Shown in pieces: positions 33,801-42,642 of a stretch of 64,000 nucleotides of DNA. Each line of letters opens with the position of its first letter. The stretch's first letter is position 1. The position numbers and the translations under genes are program-made. The notes beneath the pieces are model-generated. The model saw nothing but the letters and a program-made list of their open reading frames with translations, had not been told where the DNA came from and searched no databases. The stretch spans positions 2,170,001 to 2,234,000 of the forward strand of contig NZ_JACVAQ010000001.1 of NCBI RefSeq assembly GCF_014851905.1, given 5' to 3'. This DNA is from Pseudomonas sp. PDM14. GTDB lineage: Bacteria > Pseudomonadota > Gammaproteobacteria > Pseudomonadales > Pseudomonadaceae.

Positions 33801-34435
33801 GCCGAACCCAGAAAACCGTTTTCATCCTCGTTGCCCTCGTCGCGTTGGTCCTCGGCCTTACGGTCAACAAGGTGCTCAACAGCAAGGGTGACGGCACCGA
33901 CAAGGTCGCCCTGCTCGATGCCGGCATCGTCCTGTTGCCGCAGAGCCGTAACCTGCCGGGCCTGAGCCTGACCAACCAGAACGGCGAGGCGGTGGCGGTG
34001 GACCAGCTCAAGGGCCAGTGGAGCCTGCTGTTCTTCGGCTACACCTTCTGCCCGGACATCTGCCCGGCGACCCTCGCCCAGCTACGCCAGCTCAAGGGCA
34101 TGCTCTCGGCCGAGGACCAGGCCAAGCTGCGCATGGTGCTGGTCACCGTCGATCCCAAGCGCGACACCCCGCAGCAGCTCAAGCAGTACCTGACCTACTT
34201 CGACCCGGCCTTCCAGGGCCTTACCGGCGAGGCGGCGGACATCCAGAAACTGGCCAACGGCGTGAGCATCCCGTTCATCCCGGCGGACACCAGCAAGGAG
34301 AACTACACCGTCGACCACAGCGGCAACCTGGTGATCATCGGCCCGGACGGCACCCAGCGCGGCTTCATTCGCGCGCCACTCAACGTCGACAAGCTGGCGG
34401 CACAGCTACCGTCGCTGCTGAAGACCGATGGCTGA
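33797..34435 (+). CDS. senC: SCO1/SenC family copper chaperone
   Basis: A 212-residue protein with an N-terminal anchor (TVFILVALVALVLGLTV) and a thioredoxin-fold domain carrying the copper site C85-x3-C89 (FCPDICP) and H174 (TVDHSGN). It metallates CuA of subunit II. It overlaps ctaB (ATGA), so ctaA-ctaB-senC form the tail of the cox assembly operon, which closes with a strong terminator. Confidence 0.95.
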   Translation: MSRTQKTVFILVALVALVLGLTVNKVLNSKGDGTDKVALLDAGIVLLPQSRNLPGLSLTNQNGEAVAVDQLKGQWSLLFFGYTFCPDICPATLAQLRQLKGMLSAEDQAKLRMVLVTVDPKRDTPQQLKQYLTYFDPAFQGLTGEAADIQKLANGVSIPFIPADTSKENYTVDHSGNLVIIGPDGTQRGFIRAPLNVDKLAAQLPSLLKTDG

Positions 34436-34456
34436 TACCTGAGCAAGCGTCAGGCA

Positions 34457-34487
34457 GAAAAAAGCCCGCTATCGAGCGGGCTTTTTC
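34457..34487. terminator. bidirectional rho-independent terminator
   Basis: A-run, stem AGCCCGCT / AGCGGGCT with an ATCG loop, then TTTTT. It lies between the convergent senC and metQ genes and reads as a terminator on both strands. Confidence 0.92.
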
Positions 34488-34509
34488 ATGGGGTCAGGTA
34501 ACCCGGCGA

Positions 34510-35289
34510 TCAGAACGCCGGTACCACGGCGCCCTTGTACTTCTCGTTGATGAAGGCTTTGACGTCAGCGCTGTTCAGCGCCTTGGCCAGCTTCTGCAGG
34601 GCCGGCTTGTCCTTGTTGGCTTCAGCCACGACCAGGATGTTGACGTACGGCGAGTCGCTGCCTTCGATGACCAGGGCGTCCTTGGTCGGGTTCAGGCCGG
34701 CTTCCAGTGCGTAGTTGGTGTTGATCAGGGCCAGGTCGACCTGATCCAGCACGCGCGGCAGGGTAGCGGCTTCCAGTTCGCGAACCTTGATGGCTTTCGG
34801 GTTCTCGGCGATGTCCTTGACGGTGGCGGTGATGCCGGCGCCGTCCTTCAGGGTGATCACGCCGGCCTTGGCCAGCAGCAGCAGGGCACGGCCGCCGTTG
34901 GTGGCGTCGTTGGGGATCGCGACCTGAGCGCCTTTTGGCAGATCGGCGAGGTTCTTGATCTTGCTCGAGTAGGCGCCGAAGGGTTCCACGTGCACACCGG
35001 CGATGCTCACCAGCTTGGTGCCGCGCGAGGCGTTGAACTCATCCAGGTACGGCTGGTGCTGGAAGAAGTTGGCGTCCAGACGCTCTTCGGCGACCTGTAC
35101 GTTCGGCTGCACGTAGTCGGTGAAGACCTTGATCTTCAGGTCGACGCCGTCTTTGGCCAGGGCCGGTTTGACGAACTCGAGGATTTCCGCGTGCGGTACG
35201 GCGGTGGCCGCGACGCTGACGCTGTCAGCCGCGTGGGCGACGGTGCTGAATGCCGCGACGGCGGCGAAGGCGGTGAGCAGTTTTTTCAT
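34510..35289 (-). CDS. metQ: methionine ABC transporter substrate-binding protein
   Basis: A 259-residue NlpA/MetQ family protein with signal peptide (LLTAFAAVAAFSTVAHA; no lipobox Cys, so it is periplasmic or uncleaved). Motifs are VAATAVPHAEILEFVKP, KVFTDYVQPNVQVAEERLDANFFQHQPYLDEFN and VSIAGVHVEPFGAYSSKIKNLADLPKGA. It binds methionine (D or L) for the MetNI pump. It is the third gene of the metN-metI-metQ operon. Confidence 0.95.
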   Translation of the reverse strand: MKKLLTAFAAVAAFSTVAHAADSVSVAATAVPHAEILEFVKPALAKDGVDLKIKVFTDYVQPNVQVAEERLDANFFQHQPYLDEFNASRGTKLVSIAGVHVEPFGAYSSKIKNLADLPKGAQVAIPNDATNGGRALLLLAKAGVITLKDGAGITATVKDIAENPKAIKVRELEAATLPRVLDQVDLALINTNYALEAGLNPTKDALVIEGSDSPYVNILVVAEANKDKPALQKLAKALNSADVKAFINEKYKGAVVPAF

Positions 35290-35363
35290 GGTTCAACTCC
35301 TTGTGGGAAGTGTGGCGCAGGGTCCGGCGGGTGGCCGGTCGCCTGCTGTCTTTTTGGGTGACG

Positions 35364-36044
35364 CTATTTACGGGAAAAGTGCACCACCAGCTTGTCGCCG
35401 GCGGTCTGCAGGACCTGCACCAGCACCAGCAGGAGGATCACGGTGACGGCCATCACGTCCGGCTGGTAGCGCTGGTAGCCGTAGCGCACGGCCAGGTCGC
35501 CGAGGCCGCCGCCGCCGATCAGACCGCTCATGGCGGTGTAGGAGACCAGGGTAATCGCGGTGACCGTGGCGGCGGCGATCAGCCCAGGCAGGGCCTCGGG
35601 CAGCAGCGCGCGGAAAATGATCTGCAGGGTGGTCGCGCCCATCGCCTGGGTCGCCTCGATGATGCCGCGATCGACCTCGCGCAGCGCGGTTTCCACCAGG
35701 CGCGCGAAGAACGGCGTGGCGCCGACCACCAGGGGCGGAATGGCGCCGGCGACACCCAGCGAGGTGCCGGTGATCAGCACGGTCAGCGGGATCATCAGGA
35801 TCAGCAGGATCACGAACGGCACCGAGCGCAGCACGTTGACCAGCAGCGACAGGACGCCGTACAGGGCGCGTTGTTCGAACATCTGCCGAGGGCCGGTGAG
35901 GAAAAGCAGCACACCCAATGGCAGGCCGAGCAGCACGGTGAACAGCATGGAGCCGCCGAGCATGTTCAGGGTGTCGATGCTGGCGTAGCCGATCTCTTCC
36001 CAGTCGACGTTGGGCAGCCAGGTGGTCATCAGCGATTCGATCAT
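35364..36044 (-). CDS. metI: methionine ABC transporter permease
   Basis: A 226-residue permease with five membrane segments, starting [28 protein letters not shown], and the EAA loop [36 protein letters not shown] that docks to the ATPase. MetI length and motif order are normal. Its ATG overlaps the metN stop. Confidence 0.95.
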   Translation of the reverse strand: MIESLMTTWLPNVDWEEIGYASIDTLNMLGGSMLFTVLLGLPLGVLLFLTGPRQMFEQRALYGVLSLLVNVLRSVPFVILLILMIPLTVLITGTSLGVAGAIPPLVVGATPFFARLVETALREVDRGIIEATQAMGATTLQIIFRALLPEALPGLIAAATVTAITLVSYTAMSGLIGGGGLGDLAVRYGYQRYQPDVMAVTVILLLVLVQVLQTAGDKLVVHFSRK

Positions 36045-37048
36045 CGCAGCACCTCCAGGTGCACGTCGGCGGCCTGGAAGCGCGCCAGCGCGGCATCGAT
36101 GTCGCCGCCGGTGAGGGCCAGGGTCAGCTGGCCGTAGGGGTTGTCCTTGATGCGGTCGATACGTCCGGCGAGGATGCTGTAATCGACGCCGGTCTCGCGT
36201 GCGACGGTGCCGAGCAGTGGCGCGTAGGTCGCCTCGCCCTGGAAGGTCAGGCGCAGGATACGGCCCTGCACATGGGCGAAGTCGTCACGCTGCTCGTCTT
36301 CGTCGATGTGCTCGTCCTCTTGGACGAAACGCCGGGTCGTGGGGTGTTGCGGGTGCAGGAACACCTGAGCCACCGGGCCCTGTTCGACGATGGCGCCGGC
36401 GTCCATCACCGCCACTTGGTCGCAGACGCGGCGAATCACGTCCATCTCGTGGGTGATCAGCACGATGGTCAGCTTCAGCTCGCGGTTGATCTCGGCCAGC
36501 AGGTTGAGCACCGAGGCGGTGGTCTGTGGGTCGAGGGCACTGGTGGCCTCGTCGCAGAGCAGGATCTTCGGGCGCGTGGCCAGGGCCCGGGCGATGCCGA
36601 CGCGCTGCTTCTGGCCACCGGAAAGTTGCGCCGGGTATTTGTTGGCGTGGTCGCTGAGGCCGACGCGGGCGAGCAGTTCGGCGACGCGCTCGGCGATGTC
36701 CTTGGCGGACAGTTCGCCGGCCAGCCTGAGCGGCATGGCGACGTTGTCGGCAACGGTCTTGGAGGACAGCAGGTTGAAGTGCTGGAAGATCATTCCGACC
36801 TGCTGACGGAAGCGCCGCAGGCCGTTGGCGTCGAGGGCGGTGATGTCGGTGCCGTCGATGACGATGCGCCCGGCACTGGGTTCTTCGAGGCGGTTGATCA
36901 GGCGCAGCAGGGTGCTTTTGCCCGCGCCGGAATGGCCGATGAGGCCGAACACCTGGCCGTTCTCGATGCGCAGATCGGTGGATTGCAGCGCGGGGATATC
37001 CCGCCCGGCGACCTTGTAGGTCTTCTGGATGTGGTGGAACTCGATCAC
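36041..37048 (-). CDS. metN: methionine ABC transporter ATP-binding protein
   Basis: A 335-residue ATPase. Walker [10 protein letters not shown] is at residues 38-46, signature [15 protein letters not shown], Walker [13 protein letters not shown], and the H-loop is in VLITHEMDV. The C-terminal NIL domain (about residues 260-335, [21 protein letters not shown]) senses methionine. The start is GTG at 37048 ([12 protein letters not shown]), giving the standard MetN length. It is the first gene of metNIQ. Confidence 0.95.
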   Translation of the reverse strand: MIEFHHIQKTYKVAGRDIPALQSTDLRIENGQVFGLIGHSGAGKSTLLRLINRLEEPSAGRIVIDGTDITALDANGLRRFRQQVGMIFQHFNLLSSKTVADNVAMPLRLAGELSAKDIAERVAELLARVGLSDHANKYPAQLSGGQKQRVGIARALATRPKILLCDEATSALDPQTTASVLNLLAEINRELKLTIVLITHEMDVIRRVCDQVAVMDAGAIVEQGPVAQVFLHPQHPTTRRFVQEDEHIDEDEQRDDFAHVQGRILRLTFQGEATYAPLLGTVARETGVDYSILAGRIDRIKDNPYGQLTLALTGGDIDAALARFQAADVHLEVLR

Positions 37049-37212
37049 TGAGCGAACCTTGTGGGTGCGATGGAGGATCTGTCTCAATCCGGTCGGATCG
37101 GACGACTCCAGCAAGCGTAGGCGGTTAGCCGAAAGCCGCGCATTTTAGCCGGTTTGTTTATGCGCTCTTAGTCTTTCTTGGCTCGAATTGGTTACACGAA
37201 GGCATAAGCAAA

Positions 37213-37245
37213 CAGGGCGAGGAAACCTGCGGCTTCCTCGCCCTG
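37213..37245 (-). terminator. terminator after the 37263-38162 gene
   Basis: A 12-bp perfect stem, CAGGGCGAGGAA with TTCCTCGCCCTG, and a 9-base loop. On the minus strand it is followed by TTTGCTTATG. It lies 18 bases after the stop of the upstream minus-strand gene and before the metN promoter region. Confidence 0.8.
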
Positions 37246-37262
37246 CTGGCGTCCGCCCTCGG

Positions 37263-38162
37263 TCAGCCCTTGGCTTGCGGGCTTAGTACCAGGCGGGGCA
37301 CCTGGTCCGGCTTGAGCGACGGCGACAGCTGCGGCACCAGGCCCGGGTTGAGCTTCTTGATCCGCGCCGAAAGCAGGGCGGCGACGAAGGGGTAGTCCTT
37401 CGACTCGCGCACTTCCACCCGCACCGCACAGTTGAAGGCGACCACGTCGGCGGCGACCGCATCGAGCAGGGTACGCAGGCTCTCGCGGTCCTGCGCGTCG
37501 AGCATCGGCATGGCGATCTCGCTGCTGGCGGCGTTCGGGTCGATCAGCTGGGCGCGCGGCGTGGCATCGGCCAGACGCTTGGCTTCCGCGTCGCGCTCGG
37601 CCTGGGCGGCTTTCTCGTCGGCGGCCTTCTTCTGCGCGGCTTTCTTCTCGGCCAGGGCTGCGGCTTCACGCTCGCGGCGCTCGGCTTCGGCGCGGCGCGC
37701 GGCGATTTCCTCGGCGGTCGGCGCCGGCTTGGCCAGCGGCGCGGCGACCGCTACCGGTTTGGCTGCGGGTGCCGGTGCGCTGGCGGCCGTGGTCGCCGCC
37801 AGGCTCTTCTCGTACTGCGCTTTCAGGCTCGGCGCCTTGGCGATGTAGGGCTTGGCCTTGGCCAGGCTGGCGGCTGCCGCGCTGGCATTGCCGGCGCTCA
37901 GCTGCTGCTGGCCCTGGCGCAGGTACGCGCCGGCCAGTTCGCGCTGATACTGCTCGATACGTACATCGTTGGCTTCGGTGCGCCCGCGCATGGCCGCCAG
38001 GCTGGACTCGGCCCCCGTCAGTTCGCCACGGTCGATCTGCGCAGAGACTTCATTGAAGCCTTTGACCAGTTCATCGGTGGTCCAGAACTCGGCGTGGGCC
38101 GCGTTACTCAGCAGCAAAGCCAATGCGAAAGCGCCCAGATGCTTCGGTGTAGAGAGGTTCAT
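37263..38162 (-). CDS. periplasmic coiled-coil protein of unknown function (PA5502-like)
   Basis: A 299-residue precursor with signal peptide (GAFALALLLSNAAHA). It has a helical first part (GELTGAESSLAAMRGRTEA; QQQLSAGNASAAAASLAKAKPYIAK), an Ala/Pro linker (APAPAAKPVAVAAPLAKPAP), a highly charged coiled coil (AARRAEAERREREAAALAEKKAAQKK), and a C-terminal globular part with one Cys (AFNCAVRVEVRES). The layout recalls TolA-like spacers but no known domain is clear. A matching gene lies between met and znu genes in P. aeruginosa. Confidence 0.78.
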   Translation of the reverse strand: MNLSTPKHLGAFALALLLSNAAHAEFWTTDELVKGFNEVSAQIDRGELTGAESSLAAMRGRTEANDVRIEQYQRELAGAYLRQGQQQLSAGNASAAAASLAKAKPYIAKAPSLKAQYEKSLAATTAASAPAPAAKPVAVAAPLAKPAPTAEEIAARRAEAERREREAAALAEKKAAQKKAADEKAAQAERDAEAKRLADATPRAQLIDPNAASSEIAMPMLDAQDRESLRTLLDAVAADVVAFNCAVRVEVRESKDYPFVAALLSARIKKLNPGLVPQLSPSLKPDQVPRLVLSPQAKG

Positions 38163-38215
38163 TTTGTGACTCGCTGGTTCTGAGGCGTTTCGGACTGTGC
38201 AAAAAGCGCTCAATA

Positions 38216-39004
38216 CTAGCGGGCCCGACGCGGGAGCACAAAGCTCAGGAGGAAAAGACCCGCGGCGCTGACCACGATGGAAGGCCCGGCGGGCGTGTCC
38301 TGGAACCAGGACAGGCTGAGCCCGCCACACACCGCGAGCATGCCCAGCAGGCTGGCGCCGATGGCCATCTGCTCCGGGGTGCGGGCGTGGCGCTGGGCGG
38401 CGGCAGCGGGAATGATCAGCAGTGAGGTGATCAGCAGCACGCCGACGATCTTCATCGCCACTGCGATCACCACGGCGATCAGCAGCATCAGTGCCATGCG
38501 CAAGGTCGCCACGGGCAGGCCTTCGACCCGTGCCAGCTCTTCATGCACGGTGATCGCCAGCAGGTGCCGCCACAGTGGCAGCAGCAACAGCAGCACCAGA
38601 GCGCTGCCGCCGAGGATCCACGCCAGGTCGCTGCCACTGACGGCGAGCAGGTCGCCGAACAGGTAGGCCATCAGGTCGATACGCACTTCGCTCATGAAAC
38701 TCAGCACCACCAGGCCCAGAGACAGCGTGGTCGGCGCGAGGATGCCGAGCAGCGTGTCGGAGGCCAGCGGTTGGCGCTGCTGCAGGGTCACCAGCAGCAC
38801 GGCGAGGAGCAGGCAGCCGGCGGTGACGGCCAGGGTCGGGCTGACATCCAGCAGTAAGCCCAGCGCCACGCCGAGCAGGGCTGCGTGGGACAGGGTGTCG
38901 CCGAAATAGGCCATGCGCCGCCAGACGACGAACGAGCCGAGCGGGCCGGCGACCAGGGCGAGGGCCAGGCCGGCGAGGAGGGCATTGAGCAGGAAATCGG
39001 GCAT
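38216..39004 (-). CDS. znuB: zinc ABC transporter permease
   Basis: A 262-residue ABC-3 family permease with seven to eight membrane segments ([45 protein letters not shown] at the N-terminus is the family signature). Later blocks are [14 protein letters not shown] and [19 protein letters not shown]. It imports Zn2+ passed from ZnuA. The start overlaps the znuC stop by one base. Confidence 0.95.
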   Translation of the reverse strand: MPDFLLNALLAGLALALVAGPLGSFVVWRRMAYFGDTLSHAALLGVALGLLLDVSPTLAVTAGCLLLAVLLVTLQQRQPLASDTLLGILAPTTLSLGLVVLSFMSEVRIDLMAYLFGDLLAVSGSDLAWILGGSALVLLLLLPLWRHLLAITVHEELARVEGLPVATLRMALMLLIAVVIAVAMKIVGVLLITSLLIIPAAAAQRHARTPEQMAIGASLLGMLAVCGGLSLSWFQDTPAGPSIVVSAAGLFLLSFVLPRRAR

Positions 39005-39795
39005 CAGTGTTTGCAGCCTGGACCGTGAACATGGGCCGGACCGTGAATGGTCAGGCCGGGCTGGTCGACCACCGCGCCGTGCAGATCGTGGCTGTGATCG
39101 TGGTTGTGGTGGTAGACCGCCAGGCTCTTGGCGTCCTGGCCGAACATCTCGACGAACACCGGGTCGTTGCTGACCTGTTCCGGGTGGCCGGAGCAGCAGA
39201 CGTGGCGGTTGAGGCAGACCACCTGGTCGGTGGTGCTCATCACCAGGTGCAGGTCGTGGGAAACCATCAGCACGCCGCAGCCGTGGCGGTCGCGCAGGCG
39301 GGTGATCAGGCGATACAGCTCAGCCTGGCCGGCGACGTCGACGCCCTGCACCGGCTCGTCGAGCACCAGCAGCTCGGGCTCGCGCAGCAGGGCGCGGGCC
39401 AGCAACACGCGTTGTAGCTCGCCGCCGGAGATGCTCTGCAGTGGGCTGTCGATGACCTGCTCGGCGCCGACTTCGGCCAGCGCGGCCAGCGCGCGGCTAC
39501 GGTCGACGCCGCCGACCAGGCGCAGGAAGCGCAGCACCGAGAGCGGCAGGGTCGCATCGACCTGCAGCTTCTGCGGCATGTAGCCGATGCGCAGACGCGG
39601 CTTGCGCTGCACGCTACCGCTGTCGGGCTTGAGCAGGCCGAGTACGGCGCGCACCAGGGTGGTCTTGCCGGCGCCGTTGGGGCCGATCAGGGTGACGATC
39701 TCGCCGGGGCGCACCGCCAGCTGCACGTCCTGCAGCACGTTCTGGCCGCCGAAGCGCACAGCCACGCCAGCGAGCTGGATCAGCGCGTCGCTCAT
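39004..39795 (-). CDS. znuC: zinc ABC transporter ATP-binding protein with His-rich tail
   Basis: A 263-residue ATPase with Walker [10 protein letters not shown], signature [15 protein letters not shown], Walker [13 protein letters not shown] and H-loop MVSHDLHLV. The C-terminal 30 residues are His-rich ([13 protein letters not shown], then [13 protein letters not shown]), suggesting zinc sensing or buffering. The start is at 39795, overlapping the zur stop by one base. Order is zur-znuC-znuB. Confidence 0.95.
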   Translation of the reverse strand: MSDALIQLAGVAVRFGGQNVLQDVQLAVRPGEIVTLIGPNGAGKTTLVRAVLGLLKPDSGSVQRKPRLRIGYMPQKLQVDATLPLSVLRFLRLVGGVDRSRALAALAEVGAEQVIDSPLQSISGGELQRVLLARALLREPELLVLDEPVQGVDVAGQAELYRLITRLRDRHGCGVLMVSHDLHLVMSTTDQVVCLNRHVCCSGHPEQVSNDPVFVEMFGQDAKSLAVYHHNHDHSHDLHGAVVDQPGLTIHGPAHVHGPGCKH

Positions 39796-40292
39796 CAGTT
39801 GCTCCGGCAGCTCGCGCACAGGCCGACGATTTCCACCGTCTGCGCTTCCACGGCGAAGCCGATTTCCTGGGCGCTGGCGACGATCGCCTGGCTGATCGAG
39901 GCCTGCTCCAGTTCGATGGTGGTGTGGCACTGCTTGCAGATCAGGAACTGGCCTTGGTGCGCATGCTCGGGGCGCACGCAGCCGATGAAGGCGTTGAGCG
40001 AGGCGATGCGGTGCACCAGGCCGTTCTCGAGGAGGAAGTCCAGCGCCCGATAGACGGTCGGCGGCGCGGCACGACGGCCGTCTTCCTCGCTGAGCACGCC
40101 GAGGATGTCGTAGGCGCCGAGCGGCTTGTGGCTCTGCCAGACCAGTTCCAGCACGCGTTTGCGCAGGGCGGTCAGGCGCACGCCCTGCTTGGCGCAGATC
40201 ACATCGGCCTCGGCCAGCGCGCTGTTCACGCAGTGCGAATGGTCGTGCGGCAGGTAAGCCAGCGGGCTCTTGGAGGTGAGAGGTTTGAGCAT
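39795..40292 (-). CDS. zur: zinc uptake regulator, Fur family
   Basis: A 165-residue Fur-family repressor. The N-terminal winged helix contains [28 protein letters not shown] and [20 protein letters not shown]. Zinc sites include [15 protein letters not shown] and the C-terminal CASC pair. A His-rich stretch near the start (PHDHSHC) adds ligands, as in P. aeruginosa Zur (Np20). It heads the zur-znuC-znuB operon, divergent from znuA, and probably represses both. Confidence 0.95.
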   Translation of the reverse strand: MLKPLTSKSPLAYLPHDHSHCVNSALAEADVICAKQGVRLTALRKRVLELVWQSHKPLGAYDILGVLSEEDGRRAAPPTVYRALDFLLENGLVHRIASLNAFIGCVRPEHAHQGQFLICKQCHTTIELEQASISQAIVASAQEIGFAVEAQTVEIVGLCASCRSN

Positions 40293-40318
40293 GGGCGGCG
40301 ACGTCCGGGGTTAGAGAC

Positions 40319-40331
40319 GTTATTCTATTAC
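40319..40331. promoter_or_regulatory. probable Zur operator between zur and znuA
   Basis: GTTATTCTATTAC is an imperfect dyad similar to the Zur consensus GTTATA-type palindrome. It lies in the 63-base divergent region, 27 bases from the zur start and 25 from the znuA start, so one repressor could control both operons. Confidence 0.55.
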
Positions 40332-40355
40332 TCTTTGCCTGCCGGGTGTTGAGTC

Positions 40356-41273
40356 GTGTCGCGTTTGTCGCTTGTTGTTCTGTCGCTGGTTTTCTCCCTG
40401 AGTGCCCATGCCGAGGTCGAGGTGCTGACCAGCATCAAGCCGCTGCAGCTGATTGCCGCTGCCGTGCAGGACGGTGTCGGCACGCCGCAGGTGCTGCTGC
40501 CGCCGGGCGCCTCACCGCACCATTTCGCCCTGCGCCCTTCCGATGTGCGGCGCGTGCAGAGCGTGGCGCTGCTGTACTGGATCGGCCCGGACATGGAAGG
40601 CTTCCTGCCACGCGTGCTCACCGGCCGCAGCCAGCCGAGCACCGCGTTGCAAGCGTTGCCTGGTTTGCAGCTGCGCCATTTCGACGAAGGCGAGCACGCC
40701 CATGAGCATGCGCATGGCGACGAAGACGAGCATGACCACGATCACCGCCCCGGCACGCTGGACGCTCACCTCTGGCTGTTACCGCACAACGCGCGGGTGA
40801 TCGCGGCGAAGATGGCGGCGGATCTGGCGGCGGCCGACCCGGCCAACGCGGCGCGCTACCAGGCCAACCTGGCCGCGTTTGGCGAGCGCCTGGATGCCCT
40901 GGATCAGCGCCTGAAGGCACGCCTCACCGGCGTGGTCAGCAAGCCGTTCTTCGTCTTCCACCAGGCGTATGACTATTTCGAGACGGCCTACGGCCTCGAA
41001 CACACGGGTGTGTTCAGCGTCGCCACCGAGGTGCAACCCGGTGCCCGTCACGTGGCGCAGATGCGTGAACGCCTGCAAGCCGTAGGGCCGACCTGCGTGT
41101 TCAGCGAGCCGCCGCTGCGCCCACGCCTGGCGCAGACCCTCAGCGCCGGCCTGCCGGTAAAGCTGGCGGAAATGGATGCGCTGGGCGCCAAGGTGAAGGT
41201 CGATGCGCGGGGTTACGAGCAGTTGCTGGAAGACCTCGCCGAGCAGCTGGCCGGCTGCCTGGAAAGCCTCTGA
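40356..41273 (+). CDS. znuA: zinc ABC transporter substrate-binding protein
   Basis: A 305-residue cluster A-I binding protein with signal peptide ([16 protein letters not shown]). Zinc ligands are expected in [28 protein letters not shown] and [12 protein letters not shown] His/Asp/Glu-rich mobile loop ([18 protein letters not shown], about residues 113-130) is typical of ZnuA. The start is GTG at 40356. It is divergently transcribed from zur over the Zur-like operator. Confidence 0.94.
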   Translation: MSRLSLVVLSLVFSLSAHAEVEVLTSIKPLQLIAAAVQDGVGTPQVLLPPGASPHHFALRPSDVRRVQSVALLYWIGPDMEGFLPRVLTGRSQPSTALQALPGLQLRHFDEGEHAHEHAHGDEDEHDHDHRPGTLDAHLWLLPHNARVIAAKMAADLAAADPANAARYQANLAAFGERLDALDQRLKARLTGVVSKPFFVFHQAYDYFETAYGLEHTGVFSVATEVQPGARHVAQMRERLQAVGPTCVFSEPPLRPRLAQTLSAGLPVKLAEMDALGAKVKVDARGYEQLLEDLAEQLAGCLESL

Positions 41274-41283
41274 AGCAAGTGCG

Positions 41284-42234
41284 TCAGAGGGCGAACGGCA
41301 ACGGCTGATCGACCTGCTGGCGCTGCGCCAGGCGGCGCTGGAATTCCCCCGGGTCCTTGACCAGCACATCGCGGCCCTGGAAGCGCCGCGCAGCGATCAG
41401 GCGCGACAGCCAGAAGCGCAGGCAGGCGATGCGCAGCATGGCCGGCCACAGCGCGGCTTCGGCGGCAGTGAAGGGTCGCAGCGCGGCGTAGGCGCCGAGC
41501 AGGGCACGGGTGCGCGGGCCGTCCAGGCGGTCGTCGTCCTGCGAACACCAGTCGTTCACGGTGATCGCCAGGTCGTAGAGCATCGGCCCCGAGCAGGCGT
41601 TGTAGAAGTCGATCACCCCCGCCAGCCGGTTGCCATCGAACAGTACGTTGTCGCGGAACAGGTCGGCGTGCAGGTTGGCGCGCGGCAGGGCGAGGATGCG
41701 CGCCTTCAGCTCGGCGGCCTCGTGCAGGCTGTCGCGCAGCAGCGGCAGCTGTTCGTCGTGCAGCTCCAGCGCCAGCACCGGCCCTTCCTCGAGCATCCAG
41801 TCCAGCCCGCGGTCACTGCGCCGTTCGAGGATCTGCTCGCGCGTCGCCAGGTGCAGGCGCGCCAGCAGGCTGCCGACCTCGGCGCAGTGGTGAGGATTGG
41901 CCTCGCTGACATGCTTGCCGGCCAGGCGTGGCTGCAACAGGGCCGGCTTTTCCGCCAGCTCGCGCAGGGTTTCGCCGCTGCGGGTTGGCACCGCATAAGG
42001 CACCGGCAGGCCGGCCTGGTGCAGGCGCTGCAGCAGCTCGATGAAAAACGGCATGTCCGCCCGCGGCCCGCGCTCGACCAGGGTCAGTACGTACTCGCCG
42101 GCTTCCAGGCTGACGAAGAAGTTGCTGTTCTCGGTACCGGCGCTGATGCCGGCAAAGCTCTTCAGCCGCCCCAGGGCGTAGGGGGCGAGGAAGGCTTCCA
42201 GCTCGTGGCGTTCCAGGGGGGTGAAGACCGACAT
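41284..42234 (-). CDS. thrB: homoserine kinase, ThrB type II (APH fold)
   Basis: A 316-residue protein of the aminoglycoside phosphotransferase fold, the pseudomonad type of homoserine kinase. It starts MSVFTPLERHELEAFLAPYALG; the nucleotide loop is GISAGTENSNFFV, the catalytic motif HADLFRDNVLFDGN and the metal motif GVIDFYNACSG. It phosphorylates homoserine in threonine synthesis. It is convergent with znuA (10 bases between stops) and downstream of the DUF2782 gene. Confidence 0.94.
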   Translation of the reverse strand: MSVFTPLERHELEAFLAPYALGRLKSFAGISAGTENSNFFVSLEAGEYVLTLVERGPRADMPFFIELLQRLHQAGLPVPYAVPTRSGETLRELAEKPALLQPRLAGKHVSEANPHHCAEVGSLLARLHLATREQILERRSDRGLDWMLEEGPVLALELHDEQLPLLRDSLHEAAELKARILALPRANLHADLFRDNVLFDGNRLAGVIDFYNACSGPMLYDLAITVNDWCSQDDDRLDGPRTRALLGAYAALRPFTAAEAALWPAMLRIACLRFWLSRLIAARRFQGRDVLVKDPGEFQRRLAQRQQVDQPLPFAL

Positions 42235-42284
42235 GCTGCGCTCTCGAAATCAGGCGCGGGCGAGCACGAGGCTCGCCCGGCGGG

Positions 42285-42569
42285 TTACCACTTAAAGATT
42301 TCCCAGGCCGGGATCAGCATGTCCGGCTGGTCGGAGCGCACGAAGTTGCCTTCGCTGCCGTCCGCGCGTACCAGAAAGTACGGCTTGCCCTTGGCCGGGG
42401 TGATCTTGATGGCATAGAGGAAGCCGTTCTGGCGGTATTCGGTGATGGTTTTGTCGCCGTCCTGGCGGATGGTCACGTCGGGGTCCGCGCTCGGTGCGTC
42501 TTCGGCAAACGCCGCCAGCGGGCAGACGACCAGCAGGCCGGCGAGCATCAGTGGGTTGAGTACACGCAT
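42285..42569 (-). CDS. DUF2782 small periplasmic protein
   Basis: A 94-residue precursor with signal peptide ([16 protein letters not shown]) and the DUF2782 core [33 protein letters not shown] (given here in part) ending PAWEIFKW. It lies between thrB and polA as in other pseudomonads and is divergent from polA. A 9-bp hairpin (42257-42279) separates it from thrB. Function unknown. Confidence 0.85.
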   Translation of the reverse strand: MRVLNPLMLAGLLVVCPLAAFAEDAPSADPDVTIRQDGDKTITEYRQNGFLYAIKITPAKGKPYFLVRADGSEGNFVRSDQPDMLIPAWEIFKW

Positions 42570-42642
42570 GGTAACCTTGTCCCTTCTCGTCAATGGTCGG
42601 TCCAGTTTAACCCCGGCCCTCAGGAAAAGGTTGATCCTGCGC

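Noticed and set aside
42257..42279. CGGGCGAGC / GCTCGCCCG hairpin between the DUF2782 gene and thrB as a terminator
   Set aside because: It has no T-run on the minus strand and sits inside a same-strand gene pair, so it is at most an attenuator.
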